From the NCBI GenBank assembly GCA_004123355.1, contig SCHM01000002.1, positions 4,375,569 to 4,439,568 of the forward strand: DNA of 64,000 nucleotides, given 5' to 3'. Source of the DNA: Amphirosellinia nigrospora. Lineage: Eukaryota > Ascomycota > Sordariomycetes > Xylariales > Xylariaceae. Below, piece by piece: positions 36,290 to 48,497 of the stretch. Made by a program: the position numbers and the translations under genes. Below the pieces are notes generated by a model that worked only from the letters and a program-made list of their open reading frames with translations, was not told where the DNA came from and did not search any database. Numbering within the stretch: the first letter of the stretch is position 1; each line of letters opens with the position of its first letter.

Positions 36290-38819
36290 ATGTCTAGGAC
36301 TGAGACTCCCTTATATCCGCGATTCAAAACAAGGACTTCGCGCAAGCCAGGCGTCTTGTTGATGATGGAGCAAATGTTGACGAGGATATAGATGTGTATC
36401 CCACACCCCCTCGTTGCGGCTATAGCAGAAAGGAACTTGGACATTGTCAAGCTTCTTGTCGATGAAGGTGCTAATGTTAACTGGCAAGGTGGATTTTATG
36501 GTAACGCCCTCCAAACGGCAGTATCAAAAAGCCACCGCAAACCAGAAATCGTCAAGTTTCTTATTGATAGAGGTGCTAAAGTCAATCAAGAAGGCGGATA
36601 TTTCGAAACCGCCCTCACAGCAGCAAGTACGGCACAAGGGAGCTTGACAATAGTCAAGTTACTTCTCGATGCAGGTGCCGACGTCAACCAGAGCGCCGGG
36701 AGTCATGTCAACGCCCTCATTACGGCGGTAATCCAAAGAAACTTAGAAGTTGTCAAATATCTTGCCGAAAATGGCGCCGACGTTTGTCTCCCAGGTCCTC
36801 TGAAGTGGACAAGCCTACACTACGCGGTAGAAGCTTCGGCAGTAGATATTGTGGAGTTTCTTCTTGGAAAGAACGCGCGTCCAGACGCTCAAGATGATAC
36901 AGGTATAACACCATTAGACCTCGCCATTGGGGCGAGAGACGCAAACATTATCCCGTTGTTGCTGACCAAAATGGAACGGCCGCCCCTACTATCCGCCAAA
37001 CTTTGGCGCAGCGCTTTACACCTAGAACGTGCGGGACCCCTCATGTTCACTTTCAAGGAGTATCTGTCTATTGAGTCCATTGATTATCCAGGGATGCCAC
37101 CGCAGCACCAAAGTGGAACGAAGGTTGAACACATGCTCTTCTTTCGTCACCACCCCAACAAGCGTCAGTCCTGCGACAATTTAATATGTGAAAACCTTGC
37201 GGGCGCGATACCTGAGGATCCTGTTTGGTAAGTTTCGATTCAAAGTCGTTTCTCCTTTCATTTCTTAGTGTACAACAGCATTATTTTCAACGATGGCATG
37301 TTAGGAGATATCTCCCCTTCTTCTAAGTTTCGCTATCAATGGTGGCGAAGGCAAGAGGACGGGGCATTTTGGTGTGAGAGTTCTCTGCCTAGACCCAACC
37401 TCTGCAAGCAATTAGGACCTCGGAACTGTAAGTGTCACATGAATATCTTGTGAACTGTTTCGCAGATTTAAAACAGGCTAATTTGCGCTTAGTTCTCATA
37501 GAAAGCTGGTTTACGATATCTTGTTTTGCCATTACAGATAACAACTGGCCGTCGCACCAAGTTCCCATACCACAAGGTTATGACCATCTCACGCGAGTTG
37601 AGGGGTTCTTTTGGGTCACTACTGCGTGGCCTTTAAACGACTTCACCCATGACAGGCCAATTGAGGAACTTTTGCGGCCAGTATTTTCCGTCACCACATG
37701 CGGAGATACACCCGTTAAATTAATTCGCAACATTGAGGATTTACTTGCCCCTTTAATTGGGAAATTCGATTTCACATTTGAGGAGAATTGTCTCCGGGCA
37801 AGGCGTCAATTGTCCAAAGCCGTATGACATTCAACCTGTCTCACCTCATCATAGCCGCTAATGAATATTTCAGCGCCTCGAGGTTCTCAGAAGTGGTGGT
37901 CGCGATGAGGATCTGATACACAGGCTGCTATCTGACGCTACGGTGATCGAGTATATGACAGAAAATCACGCTCATATTGTACGGTCAATGGCAGGACTTA
38001 TCGACTGTGTTGCCGGCCTGCAAAATGGGCCTTGGAAACTACCCAAAGATGCCTGTGAAGACGGCAGAAAGGCTATAGATAGCCTAAAGACACATCTAGA
38101 AACACTACGTGAACTTATGGAAAGATCTCAAAGCATAATTCAATTGGTATGCTCGTGGTATCTATATACGATTCTAAGCCCTTACTTGCTAAGCCCTTAC
38201 TTGATAGGAGTTCAATCTCGCTTCAATTCTAGAAGCGCGAAGGTCAACATCCACAAATAGGAGCTTGAAGCGACTCACATGGGTTACCGTAAGCTGATCG
38301 TTCTGAGAATCGGGAATGTCACGGGTTTGCTAACCTCTCAAGTTCGTTTATCTTCCATTATTATTTGTTGCTGTGAGTGCTCTGATTTTCTGTTTGCTCG
38401 CTCTTTGATTAATCCGTTATAGAGCTTATTTGGAATGAACGTCGACATTTTGAGTGACAATCCTAGTTGGAGGTGGTATTTTCCCGTCGCAGGGGGATTT
38501 TTCTTGTTAACCTTTGGAGTCTGGATCGTTTTTAAGCGTTCTAATACCGTAAGTAATCATATCATTATCCTTATGCTGATCTAACAGTGATTAGTTGGAA
38601 GGAAATTTAGAAAGGTATTTTGCGTGGTTGGTTGATTATAGGGCTCAGGCAAATGCTAGCCAGCTAGTAAATATAGCGTCGGAAAGTAGTGACGGACAAA
38701 GAATCGGCATATTCCGAGAAATCTACGAGTACAATGAGAAGTCTGAGACGCAGGATAGAATGGAGAAGGTCAAGCAACGGGACGAATGCGTCTGCTTAAC
38801 AGTTACAGTAGGTTGTTAG
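36290..38819 (+). CDS. Ankyrin repeat protein with C-terminal CorA-like (GMN) membrane domain
   Basis: A fungal ANK-CorA fusion in nine exons. The start ATG at 36290 gives MSRTETPL. At least five ankyrin repeats follow, such as LDIVKLLVDEGANVN, PEIVKFLIDRGAKVN, LTIVKLLLDAGADVN, LEVVKYLAENGADV and VDIVEFLLGKNARPD. A middle region leads into the CorA-like part: NLASILEARRSTSTNRSLKR, LTWVTFVYLPLLFVA, then SLFGMNVDILSDN with the GMN signature and a second helix, FPVAGGFFLLTFGVWIVF. Exon ends that I infer: 37227, 37428, 37821, 38146, 38288, 38372 and 38548; the last exon starts at 38595. The frame breaks near 36309 (C lost) and 36406. CorA/Mrs2 proteins conduct Mg2+; most fungal ANK-CorA proteins are uncharacterised and transport is unproven. 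Confidence 0.8.
38171..38203 (+). repeat. Tandem direct repeat in an intron
   Basis: A 14-15 base unit (TAAGCCCTTACTTG) occurs twice in tandem inside the intron 38147-38207 of the ankyrin-CorA gene. It is probably a replication slip and lies just before the 3' splice site. Confidence 0.7.
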
Positions 38820-39080
38820 CTGGACTTGAACAGGGACGGAAGCCAGTCGGTCAGGCCCAGCGTGTACCCCATCTCTTTTCCAACTTGTCTAAGAGCGCGC
38901 TTGGATGCATCAGACCACGTGACTAACGATTATCATGAAAAACCTACAAAAAACAAAGTCCCCTGTTGCATTTTAGATCAAGTTGCTATAGGTGATGTTG
39001 GAGTCTTACATTCATTGAAAAAAGATGCAACCAGACTTGGCGTGGTATCGGGTAGCCGGGGCTTGTAACTAGCACTCCTG

Positions 39081-39721
39081 TCATCGGATGTCTAGGGAAA
39101 AATATGTCCCCCTAGGGGCACCAGTGGGCTTGACTGTGGTGAGCCACATGGGTGTATGTTCCATTATTTTGAGCAGATTCCGAGCTCCGAGAACCGACTG
39201 CAGGCACCAGGTCTCTAAGAAGCCTCTGTCTTTGTAAAAAGACAGTCTCAGGTCCACACCCCACTGCCTTATAGTCTCGTCCGTAATTTCAGTCTCCGGA
39301 TGTGTTAGGTTCAGGAGAAATTCGAACGCATCTAAACGGTTCCATGCGATTGCATGATGCAACGCACTCATGTTGGACCCGTCTCGGTGTTTTAGACTCT
39401 GAAGACTCTGAGGGTGTTGAGAAATCTTGGATGCGACATAATCGAACATCTGATTGTAAGGGTAATCCCATACTGCGTAGAAAATAGCAGTTCTGCCGTA
39501 GGTATCCTGGCAGCTGAGGTCAGCTTTTCCTTCATCAATGAGGTATTCTAAAACCGCTAATGCGTTTCTGCATATAGCGAATCGAGCCAACCGGTCAAAG
39601 TCAACATCCAAGCTGAACCGCCGGCATTCTTCAATTAATGATTTAATATCCTCTGGAGATGAAGTTTCGCCCAGTGCGTTTAGAAGCGGTACTATCGTGT
39701 ACGTTAGGATGCCAAGTTCAT
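39081..39721 (-). CDS. Ankyrin repeat protein, short
   Basis: About 213 residues when the frame is restored. The ATG at 39721 gives MNLAS and, after one missing C near 39708, TYTIVPLLNALGETSSPEDIK; the rest reads through to a stop at 39081. Two repeats are clear, QDTYGRTAIFYAVWDY and GSNMSALHHAIAWNRLDAFEFLL, and ALAVLEYLIDEGKADLS looks like the end of another. The C-terminus FYKDRGFLETWCLQSVLG is not recognised. A minus-strand open stretch upstream (39731-40164, with a possible intron near 40010-40080) might be a 5' extension, but I cannot connect it. It converges on the ankyrin-CorA gene with 260 bp between, so the two may derive from related genes. Confidence 0.6.
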
Positions 39722-41373
39722 TTCAATTTTCTAAGTAGTGCATGACCTACAAACGGTGCTCCTTGGCACTTCTGCTTGCCCGTTTTTACTTTTGCTCTTG
39801 GTGTCCGCCGCTGTCGCATGCCGATGCTCATTTGAACAGTGCTTTTCTGTCGGTGCAGTCCCCTCTGGACTGACATCTTTATACCTGGTCACACGTGTCC
39901 ATCGATTAAAAGGAGCCTTGTCTCTGTCAAATGGTGAGAAGCAATCGTTTCTGTCTGCCGTTGATTCTGCGATTGATTTTGCCATTGAATCTTTCTGAAG
40001 ACGTTAGATGTGGTTGAACACGAATTTCTTCGTTTAAATAAGAAGGGTGGGATATAAATATGAAAACATACGCACTTAAATTGGTTGTATAGCCTCAGAT
40101 TTTGAAAGTTTTCGTGTACGTAGAGTAGATCAACAGTGTGGAAGAAGGTATGTGCTTTCAGCAATATAGTTAGTATAGTAAGATCTAAGAGATCTGTTGA
40201 GCTAAGTGCTAACTACTATACTGAAACACTAAGTTCTCTTTATATACACAAGGGTTTAGTTAAACTCAGTCAGTCCAGATCTACAACCTTTACAGTGTGA
40301 CTTGTCTATCATCATTCTTTTGCCCGCTACCCTAGATTCCAAATCCTATAATTATCGCTCCTGACCGGCGGCAATACAAAAAGTGTGTTACACGGCAAAG
40401 CCAAGACCCAGACCGACCAACGGCTATGGGGTCCTCTAGGAAGGCTGTTGGTGGGATTATAGGCAATGAGAGCCTTCTCCAACTGCAAGGCAAGCCAACT
40501 GCATATATGGCTTAAAGTTCCGAGCTGAAGCGCACGCGTTGCAGAATGTGTAGCAATAAAACGGCGCTGTTACCACAAGCAGAAATAACGGTTATTATAT
40601 ATCACGTCAGAATGTCCAGGGCTGATCAATTTTATACATGCAATGCTCACCGGTTTGTTTTATCGGTACTTTGAATGGTTTGCTGGTAGCTGATTATCTC
40701 GGCAAGAAGGCAAAAGACAATTTCCTTATGCAACACAGCCGGGTTGCATACTGTATGGACTAAGATTGGATAGCGGTGAACTGATTTTATAGTGCCTTGA
40801 ATCTAGTCTGCACTATAATCGCAGATTATAGTCTCGGCTAATACTAGGTTTGCACATGATTATGGTCCGACTTAGCTACATCTTGTTTTTGTTGTCGTAT
40901 ACTGTTAAGGGGGGTAGGGCGCGACCCGTACGCGTAGGTAAGGTTACGAACACCTCACAGGGTATTTAGGTAGGGCGTCTGTATGAACGCGCGCACCCTG
41001 CATCCCTGCTGATGTTTATAGTCGCCATCTGGTCTCTGCTACTTATCGTGTGGGTGGTTATCGAAGGTTCGCGCAAAGTTTCAGATGTCTCCAACGGTCC
41101 AGATTAGTGATACTCCCTGGCTCGCACTCACACAATCGTTGACAAATACTTGTCTTTCTATCTCGGGAAATTAGATCCGCCGCACTGCTGCCATTCAGTC
41201 ACTATACAAGGCTAAGTCCTTGTCACCCTCATCGTTCCTAGTCCCGACACGACTTTCCGTTGTTTATATTTCGACTCGGGGTAGTAGCCTCGTATCAATA
41301 ACCCCGCGTAGACAAGATTGGAAAATTTTTGGATCAAGATCTCGTAAGGATGTTCGAATTGCAATCTTATTAT
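39722..41373. other. Intergenic with uncertain 5' exons
   Basis: 39731-40164 has minus-strand open frames that may belong to the ankyrin gene. From 40165 to 41373 I see no protein family, RNA gene or repeat. Confidence 0.4.
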
Positions 41374-42234
41374 TTAACTTGAATCTGAGTTGTAATCCAC
41401 TAAAGGCGGCATTCCGCGAAGCCCTTTAGCCTCTTGGACCTTCTGCTGTGCCTCTTTTCTCTTCACCCCTATCAACACTTTGTGTCGTTTAATATTCAGT
41501 TTCAGGTGACAGACTGGAGTGTCTGCAGTCTTCATTGTATCGAACGTCTCTTGTCGGCGTTTCGCGCGGGTGGCAAATGCATGCTTTGCAGCCGCTTCGT
41601 CTTCCTCATCTAGCCTTATCGCCTCCTCTCCGACCGTAGCAATAGCTTGGGTTTGCTTCGTATCAAATTTCTCCAGGCGCGCGTTTCTAAGCCGAATCTC
41701 ATCCAATGCATCGGCAACAGCCACATCCCTCTTAGTATCGATCGCCTTAGCTTCCAGCTTGACGATGACATCATGCTCCTTCTCTCGATCTTCCTCTAGG
41801 CGCTCGAAGCGCTCGTCGTCTGTCTCTGCGCGGCCCGTCTGCCGTGGTTCAGTATTGCGCTTTGCACCACGCTCGCATGTATAGCCGCAGGCTTTAGGAT
41901 CGGTCTTGAGCGTAACTTCAGCGCCCTAACATTATTAGTATTCATCCCGTGGGAAAGGAGAAGTGGGGAGACAAACACAATGAGGGCAACGAATGTAAAA
42001 CCGGTAAATCTGTATACTAAGATACTTTTCGTCGGGACGTTCTTTCTTGGCGTTGAACGTTCGGCCTTTGCCGATGTAGTGGCCACAACTGGTACATCGC
42101 AGAGTGAAAGGTGTCATGAGTCGGACGGGTTGTGCTTTGCAATGCCCTTCTCTCCTGTGGTTTCGACGTTGCTCGATGCATCGTGGATCGAAGTCGGCGG
42201 GGTAGTATTTATTTAGGACCTTTCTCTCAGCCAT
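41374..42234 (-). CDS. YJU2: Splicing factor YJU2/CWC16 (CCDC94) homologue
   Basis: A 269-residue spliceosome protein that acts at the first catalytic step. Exon 1 is 41977-42234 and exon 2 is 41374-41925; the 51-bp intron has an unusual GTTTGT donor and a near-perfect TACTAAT branch site. The start MAERKVLNKYYPADFDP is the family hallmark. RCTSCGHYIGKGRTFNAKKE and IQIYRFYIRCPHC provide the four zinc-binding cysteines, and VTLKTDPKACGYTCERGAKRN follows after the intron. The second half is a charged coiled coil (RFERLEEDREKEHD and on). The frame is intact. The frame continues upstream of 42234, but this ATG matches the family start. Nuclear location expected. Confidence 0.93.
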
Positions 42235-42946
42235 GACTATAGTTCTCAAGCGTTTCGGGGTTGTAAACTGTTTAGTGGAATATGGATGAAGTTCGGAACA
42301 ATAAATAATATTTACATGTATTCGATGAGTCACCACATAACTTGAAAGCTTACGCCCGCTTCCGAGCCGCGTTATCCAACCTTAAAACTTTTTACGTCCA
42401 CCGTTGTTGTGGGGGTTTGGATAAAGTTGGTTCATGAACTTTATTTGGCGCTAGAAATTGGAATCGAGTATGACACCAACCCATCCAACGTGAGTGGAAT
42501 ATCAAACAAACACACATCACTTAAGCTATGCTTTGAACATCGACAAACTTGATTGATTAGTGGTGTTTAACACTACGGAGGAATCTATCTAAGCTACCTA
42601 AGCCTCCTTAAGTGTACCAGACGTACTAAGCTGTTCTATCATATATATATATATATATATATATACAACGGCTGCGAAAATATTTGTATAAACAGGGCTT
42701 ACAATAGCGAAGTAGTACATAGGAATACAAGGGGCAAATTAGGTCCAATAATCAGGGGGTACGACAGGGGTGTGGTCCGGTGAAATGGAAGGTATACGAG
42801 CGTACTGTTCAACTAGTTACCTACCTAAACTATATGATAGAGTAGGTGGGATAACCTGTTTATATATGTGATGTATGCTTTGTGTCTTTGTATAGTATGC
42901 TAGCTTCCACGAGCATAGTTATAGAACCTCGTGCACCAACAAGTGT
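42235..42946. other. Intergenic with (TA)n microsatellite
   Basis: Upstream region of YJU2 and 3' region of the F-box gene. It contains about twelve TA units at 42641-42665. No gene seen. Confidence 0.5.
42641..42665. repeat. (TA)n microsatellite
   Basis: A perfect alternating TA run of about 25 bases in a non-coding gap. Confidence 0.85.
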
Positions 42947-43839
42947 TTATTGACTACCATATATTGGGTTCATGACACAATGTCCGTCTCTGAGGCCCCA
43001 AACACCGTTATACGTAGCTTTTTGAAACAACAAGAGGGGCAATGCTTCCATGCCGCCGGCTCGGGCAACTTTCCACAGCTCTTGTGCTATGATACAATAG
43101 GAAAAATGTTCTAGGAAACCGTCAATCGTGAACATCCTCTCCGTGGCGTGCAGTAGTTCAGATGATTTCTCATTGTTCTTCATGTAACCCCACTCACACC
43201 CGAAACACCTGAGTCCCCTTTCGGCTCTGGGGTATTCGGGGCGCGTATTGTAAAATGGTAGTTCGCACGACACCAGATAGTTATACCTTCGAACTTGTGC
43301 CGGGGAGCCTGGATCGCTCGGGGCTATTCCGGAAATCTCCGAAGCCCGGTGAGTAGAAACAACGTTGTACCTTATTGTTACCTGAGGAGAATCGAAATAC
43401 ATGTATTGTCCGGGCAAGGTCCGGCATGATCCGAGTTCATCTTGTTGGGCCCGAGTCAAACGGAAGTGCGTGATAGCGCTACTGCGTGATTGCATTCGTA
43501 GTTCAGGGTGGCGCTGAATGCACAGGTAGCAGCAACGCTTCCACACGGGAATCGATATAAACCCTGAAAACTTTCCGCATGTCTCACATGCTTCGGTGCG
43601 CATTGCCTTGTAAAAGTTGGACAACGAAACAAGGGCAGAGAACTGTAGTCGGAACAAGGCACAGAAAAGGATGTACCCATACCTAACAGCCACCCATATG
43701 TCATACTATGTAGGTATTTTCTTATGTTGACGTTTGTTTGTCGAAGTTTGAATAGGGATTGGATGTCAAGGCTTTCTAGTATGAGATCCAGGAGCTCGTT
43801 TGGTAGTTTCTCGAGTGAGCTCGTTGGTGCGTCTGACAT
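42947..43839 (-). CDS. F-box protein
   Basis: About 297 residues from the ATG at 43839 (MSDAPTSSLEKLPNELLDLILESLD), which starts directly before the F-box and is preferred to the longer frame reaching 44079 that begins with TTG. The F-box LEKLPNELLDLILESLDIQSLFKLRQTN would bind Skp1 in an SCF ubiquitin ligase. The remainder has paired cysteines (ACETCGKF and RCCYLCIQ, then LRCFGCEWGYM), a layout common in Pezizomycotina F-box proteins with an unknown C-terminal domain. One base is missing between about 43711 and 43745, joining the N-terminal and C-terminal frames; with it the length is divisible by three. Substrate unknown. Confidence 0.75.
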
Positions 43840-46800
43840 CCGTTCGAAGGGTTCTGTCAATAATGGTGTAATGGCATCATGAGGAAACCATATAAGACAG
43901 TAACTGGGATCCTTGTTGTAGTAGGAGATGTGTTTGAGGATATTTACGCTGTCGTTTGGATCAATATCGCATTTTTCGTCAGAGCGCCATTCAGCCGGGA
44001 CGGTATCCATTCTGAGGAGGATCGGTACCAACAAGGAAAGGTAATGACAGCTTTGGCACTTGTAGTTCGTGTCAGACAATATCGGTGATCAGTACACACT
44101 TTGATCTGACTTCGAGGCGAAAAGGTACCGAACTAATCAGCTTGAGTGGATTTGGCGGCGTACTGACAGAGAATGGAAATAACTAAATGATTTAGACCTG
44201 TCGATTTGAAGGTTGTGCTAAGGTGTGTATTGTAAGGCAATCCGTGAAAGAAAGCGTCAGGGAGGCTATTCAGAGAAGGAAAGGATGGATGCAATTACAA
44301 CCTAGAAAGTAGGAGTAACTTGAGATCAATAATATATGATTTGGACTTTGTACATTCCCAGAGCATATTTAAATTCCCTACACACGCAAAGAAAGCTCCT
44401 ATGGAAACCCCAAGGGTAGGTGAGTCATACTAATCGGGGAGCAATGGTAGAATCGATGGCAACAATTAGCGAAAACAGAGCCGAAGCGTCCAATAGTGAA
44501 TGGAACATTGGGTCACCCATTGATATTGTAGCACAGCCAAGCCACGTTACAACAGCGTCCTTAATTGTCTAAGATTATGCGTTGAAAAGATATCCCCATC
44601 GAAAGCTTCAATCAAGTAAGATCCCCTGAGTTCCAAGAGCGAAGATCTCAAATCTTATACTTAGAGCTACTTCCTACGATCCTTATCCATTGTTAATGAC
44701 TACATCAAGGGATAGGTAGAATATAATCCAAATAATTAATCTTCATGTAAGCTTGAAGGGACATCACCAAGCATACGAAGATAGAGGGTGTTCGATTTTG
44801 GAGGGTCACATTACCGCATGTGCACCCGGCCTCCAGGCTCCCAGCTGTTTTATCAGGCCACTGGCATGGCGCGCGATACTCACTGCCCCTTGTCTAAGCA
44901 TGATGACATGAATTAGGAACAAGATCAGGCCATAACGATTGGGTAGACGAGTGTGGTGGCTGCATTTAATCCATTCATCTTGACTCTGCCGGGGCGACGA
45001 ATCGAGAAGGAGAGCATGGTTGGAAGATATCGTCCGATGATCACTAATGACGAAAATAGAAAATGCAGGCTATAGAGGTTGATGTTAGGCAAGACCAGTT
45101 GGTCGTTTTCATTTCTGACTGCATAAATAGTAATTACTCATTGAATCTACCTCTATTATCTTAAGCTAAAGTCTCCCCCGGCTACCGTACCTACTATGAG
45201 AAGAATTATACTACTGGAACTCTCAAACTATAAGGTGTGGACTTTTAGCTAACCTGGTAAGAGCGTATTGAAGAGCTCGTTTCAGGTCTTTCCATTTCTA
45301 ATGGCGGGCGGTATACATTGGGTAGCGAGATGTCTTTGCCTCCTAATTGAGTGGTACAGGTCGACATGGATCGGCAACGCAGAAGCGCGTAGAATCAGCA
45401 CTCAAGATAGGCAGATGTAGGCGTGATATGAGGGCTGCAGGCTTCCGCTCACCGGTTCACTAGGTCCAACACACCCCCAATAGTAAGCTGATGTTCTCTG
45501 TCTGCCTTTGAAGTGTCGAATATGTGCGTCTCATGACGCCCCAGGCTGCATGGCAAGGAGCTTTTAATGCAAAGTCTAGCCGAGCCCACCCAAACACTTC
45601 GTCCGCGCAACAACGTGCGGTCGAAATGTATCTTGGTTTTGTCTTCGAGAGCCCTGGGGGTGTGAAACGACATTGCCGTGTCGAATCCTTCATTCTACTA
45701 GGCAGACTACGATGTGGTTCTGCATGAGGTGTGCAACCCCAGAGGTAGCCGCTGAACCTATCTTAGTACGCGATAATGCCTCATCGTCTTTCATTTTAGT
45801 CTGGATTGGTAGGCTAAGGAGCATCCACGTTTCCGTGATTATGCCCATCGGATTTATATATTTTTAGACTTAGGTGCTCGCTAGGTACCAATAGATGATG
45901 ATTTATTTTTCTAGGCTTCGAACCGTATTCCGCTTCACAAAATCACCTACCTACGTACTTAGACATTAGACGCTGATATAAACTACATCTTTCTGGCTCC
46001 TCCTTTCATATCGATCCCTGTTTCACCAGTTGGTAATCAGCCGATACTCGCTTCGAGGACAACTGTTTCAACTTCGCCCTCTCTTACGTTATTTGTTTTT
46101 AAGTTAATCTTGAGCTTTGAGAACTTTCTGAGCGTGCCACAACCGGAATTTCTTGGCCTCGGCCGTTGTGATCGTTCTCGCCATGTTCAGGATGTTATGA
46201 ATATCGTGGCCGATAAGGAGGCCGGAGATTGCACTATTACCTCTCTTCTATGATTTCATAAGACTATCTTTGGGAAGATATTTGCTCTGGATTATAGGCA
46301 GTTCTGTATGCAATGACTGTAGGACTATCGTATACAAGATGGCCCCTGGTCAGGATATTACCTATGCAGTAAGGCATGTAATCTAACCTTATTTTATCAT
46401 GTTCACGAGGCCCAATTTTTTCTCCATGACCACGAGTAGTAATTTTGATTGGATGCGCGTTTCATTGTTAATTACCTTATGTGAACAATGGTCTAGGTTC
46501 TCGAACTACTAAGCTAGCGTTTGAAGCCGGTGCCTGATCTTGAAGGGGCTTCATACTCAAATAGATTGGCAACTGGCTGGCTACCTAGGTAGCAATGTTC
46601 ATATCGTTACATAAGAGTTGGCCGTGCTTAATTCACCTTCCCGGGGCCATTTCTTGGAATGAGGAGACTGACGATTCATGGATTCTGCAATAGCTAGAGC
46701 GATCATAGTCGTAAATATAGTAGTAGTACTTCCACGCGAATCCAACTGGTAAGTTCTGTCACAATCGAATCTCGTCATCGCAGCCATGTACGCTGGAAGT

Positions 46801-46963
46801 AACCGTCCACCCTCGGAAATTAACTTCCTACGCCGTGAATCAAGTCAGCGTGTACTTAGCAAGCTGAACGACATCATTCGACCCCAATCCCGCTTTTTAG
46901 CCCAAACGGATAAACACTCTCATACCTCCAAACCCCAAGATCCCAGCACCAGCACTCCTTGCC
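43840..46963. other. Large intergenic region, no gene recognised
   Basis: About 3.1 kb. Minus-strand open sequence continues to 44079 upstream of the F-box start. Other frames (45449-45693 on the minus strand, 45524-45727 and 46786-47109 on the plus strand) have no family resemblance and overlap each other on opposite strands. No tRNA, repeat or transposon motif was seen. Confidence 0.4.
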
Positions 46964-47254
46964 TTACAGAGGCACGCACATTTTCGAGCTACCGCCCAAG
47001 ATATCATCAGGAACGCACTGAAAGCCTGTCGGGCACGACGAGCCGCCCCCGATGCCGCCGCCAAAGCCACCGCACGACGGCGAGGGCACGCACAGGGGCT
47101 TGTCGTTGACGATGGCGCAAAACTGGGGTAGTCCGATGCTGTTGCCCACGACACGCGGACACTCCAGGTCGCAAGGTTGACATGCCCTTAAGGTGGGTGA
47201 TGTTGATGCGGTTCTCGCCAGGAGAGCTGCGAGGAGGAAGGTGGGCAGTTGCAT
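46964..47254 (-). CDS. Small secreted cysteine-rich protein
   Basis: A 96-residue intron-less protein. The ATG at 47254 gives a classical signal peptide (MQLPTFLLAALLARTAS), with cleavage likely near STS/PTL. The mature part of about 78 residues has nine cysteines, including CQPCDLEC and PSC before a glycine spacer GGFGGGIGGGSS, then CPTGFQC and a C-terminal MCVPL. The upstream part of the open frame, to 47326, is likely untranslated. Spacing resembles small secreted or effector-like proteins of filamentous fungi, but no named family is recognised and an odd cysteine count leaves one unpaired. Function unknown. Confidence 0.7.
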   Translation of the reverse strand: MQLPTFLLAALLARTASTSPTLRACQPCDLECPRVVGNSIGLPQFCAIVNDKPLCVPSPSCGGFGGGIGGGSSCPTGFQCVPDDILGGSSKMCVPL

Positions 47255-48497
47255 GGTGACTTTGATTGGGTTGATAGCTGGGAGACTGGTGTTGAGAGTC
47301 TGAGTCTCTTGAATGGCCTCGTACAATAGGAGTAGGTGATGGTGTTCATTGTTATTAGGTTAGTTGGAAATACGGTGGCCTGCCTCATAGCCTTTTATCT
47401 TCATTGGAATAGACGTGATCTCGTCAATTTCACCAGTCCATCCTTTGCGTCTTCATCAAGAATCGGGGTTCATGGTCTCTCCATGTACCCACAAGCGAAC
47501 TCAATAGCATGTTTCCGGACATGTTGATTTCTCATTCGATGGTACAGTTACAATACCCCGGAAGCCAATTAATATCTGAAGTTGTAATTACAACTTGTGA
47601 ACCAGGCCATTGCAACATCTCGAGTCTTGTCAACTTCCATATTCAGAATCAGCCTGGAATCGTCTATATCATTGTCGTCTGGTTCTACTATATACCCGCC
47701 CCTGTATGCTCGGTTGCTACGGTAGATCGCTGCATGATTTTCAATCATGCATGCATCGGCGCCATAGATCTGTAGAGTCATTAAAGGCTGTCTATTGGTT
47801 CAAGGTACGATCTTAATGGGTGAAAACGGCGCTATTTCAGGGGTATGAAGCAGGTATGATCATGGGATTATGTTGCTGTCATGTCCTGAATTGGACATTT
47901 GATTCCTCATCACGCCTCTCCTTGACAATTCGATTGTGGACTCTCACGTATTGGCCGTGCAATTGTACCTCGCATCCAAGGGTGATTTCATATTTTGGAA
48001 TTGTATACTAGACTCATTCGCAAAATAATAAGATGGCTAATTACCATTTTAGAGTTCTCCAATGACGGATTGTAAGAGACTAATTACCTAGATACTTTGC
48101 TTTGCGGCGCGCAAGAAAGTGAGGCGTGAATTGGTTTTAAGTATGATAGTGGGGTGAAGCACGAGAAAACACCATGAAGGGATGGGCTCTATATATTTAA
48201 CTATAAGAGTTTATTACTTGTTGGACAAAATATGAACATTGCTATCACTAGCTATAAATAATAATGGCTTTGCTATTGTAGTATGAATTAATAATGCTTT
48301 CGTGATTATCGCAGCGGTGTCTGGCATCTGACAGAGTTCCAATGGTTGGCTGGTCGTACCGTATTTTTACCCCGCCACAAATTTCAAGCTTGTCGCGAAC
48401 CACGGCGGGCACCAAGACCTTACCATCTACATCATCACCATCACCATCACACCCAGATATCTACATCCAACGCTAGAGGTACCCCGCACACGAAGCT
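47255..48497. other. Intergenic, secreted protein to PDCD5 gene
   Basis: Promoters of the two divergent genes. Open frames 47509-47775 (plus) and 47569-47781 (minus) shadow each other and have no homology that I recognise. Confidence 0.45.

Noticed and set aside
43840-44079. N-terminal extension of the F-box protein
   Set aside because: The longer frame begins at TTG; the ATG at 43839 stands directly before the F-box as in relatives.
45449-45727. Overlapping frames on both strands
   Set aside because: Mutually exclusive, short, and without recognisable domains.
46786-47109. Plus-strand 107-codon frame starting with ATG
   Set aside because: It overlaps the secreted-protein gene in antisense and shows no domain; composition looks like a shadow frame.
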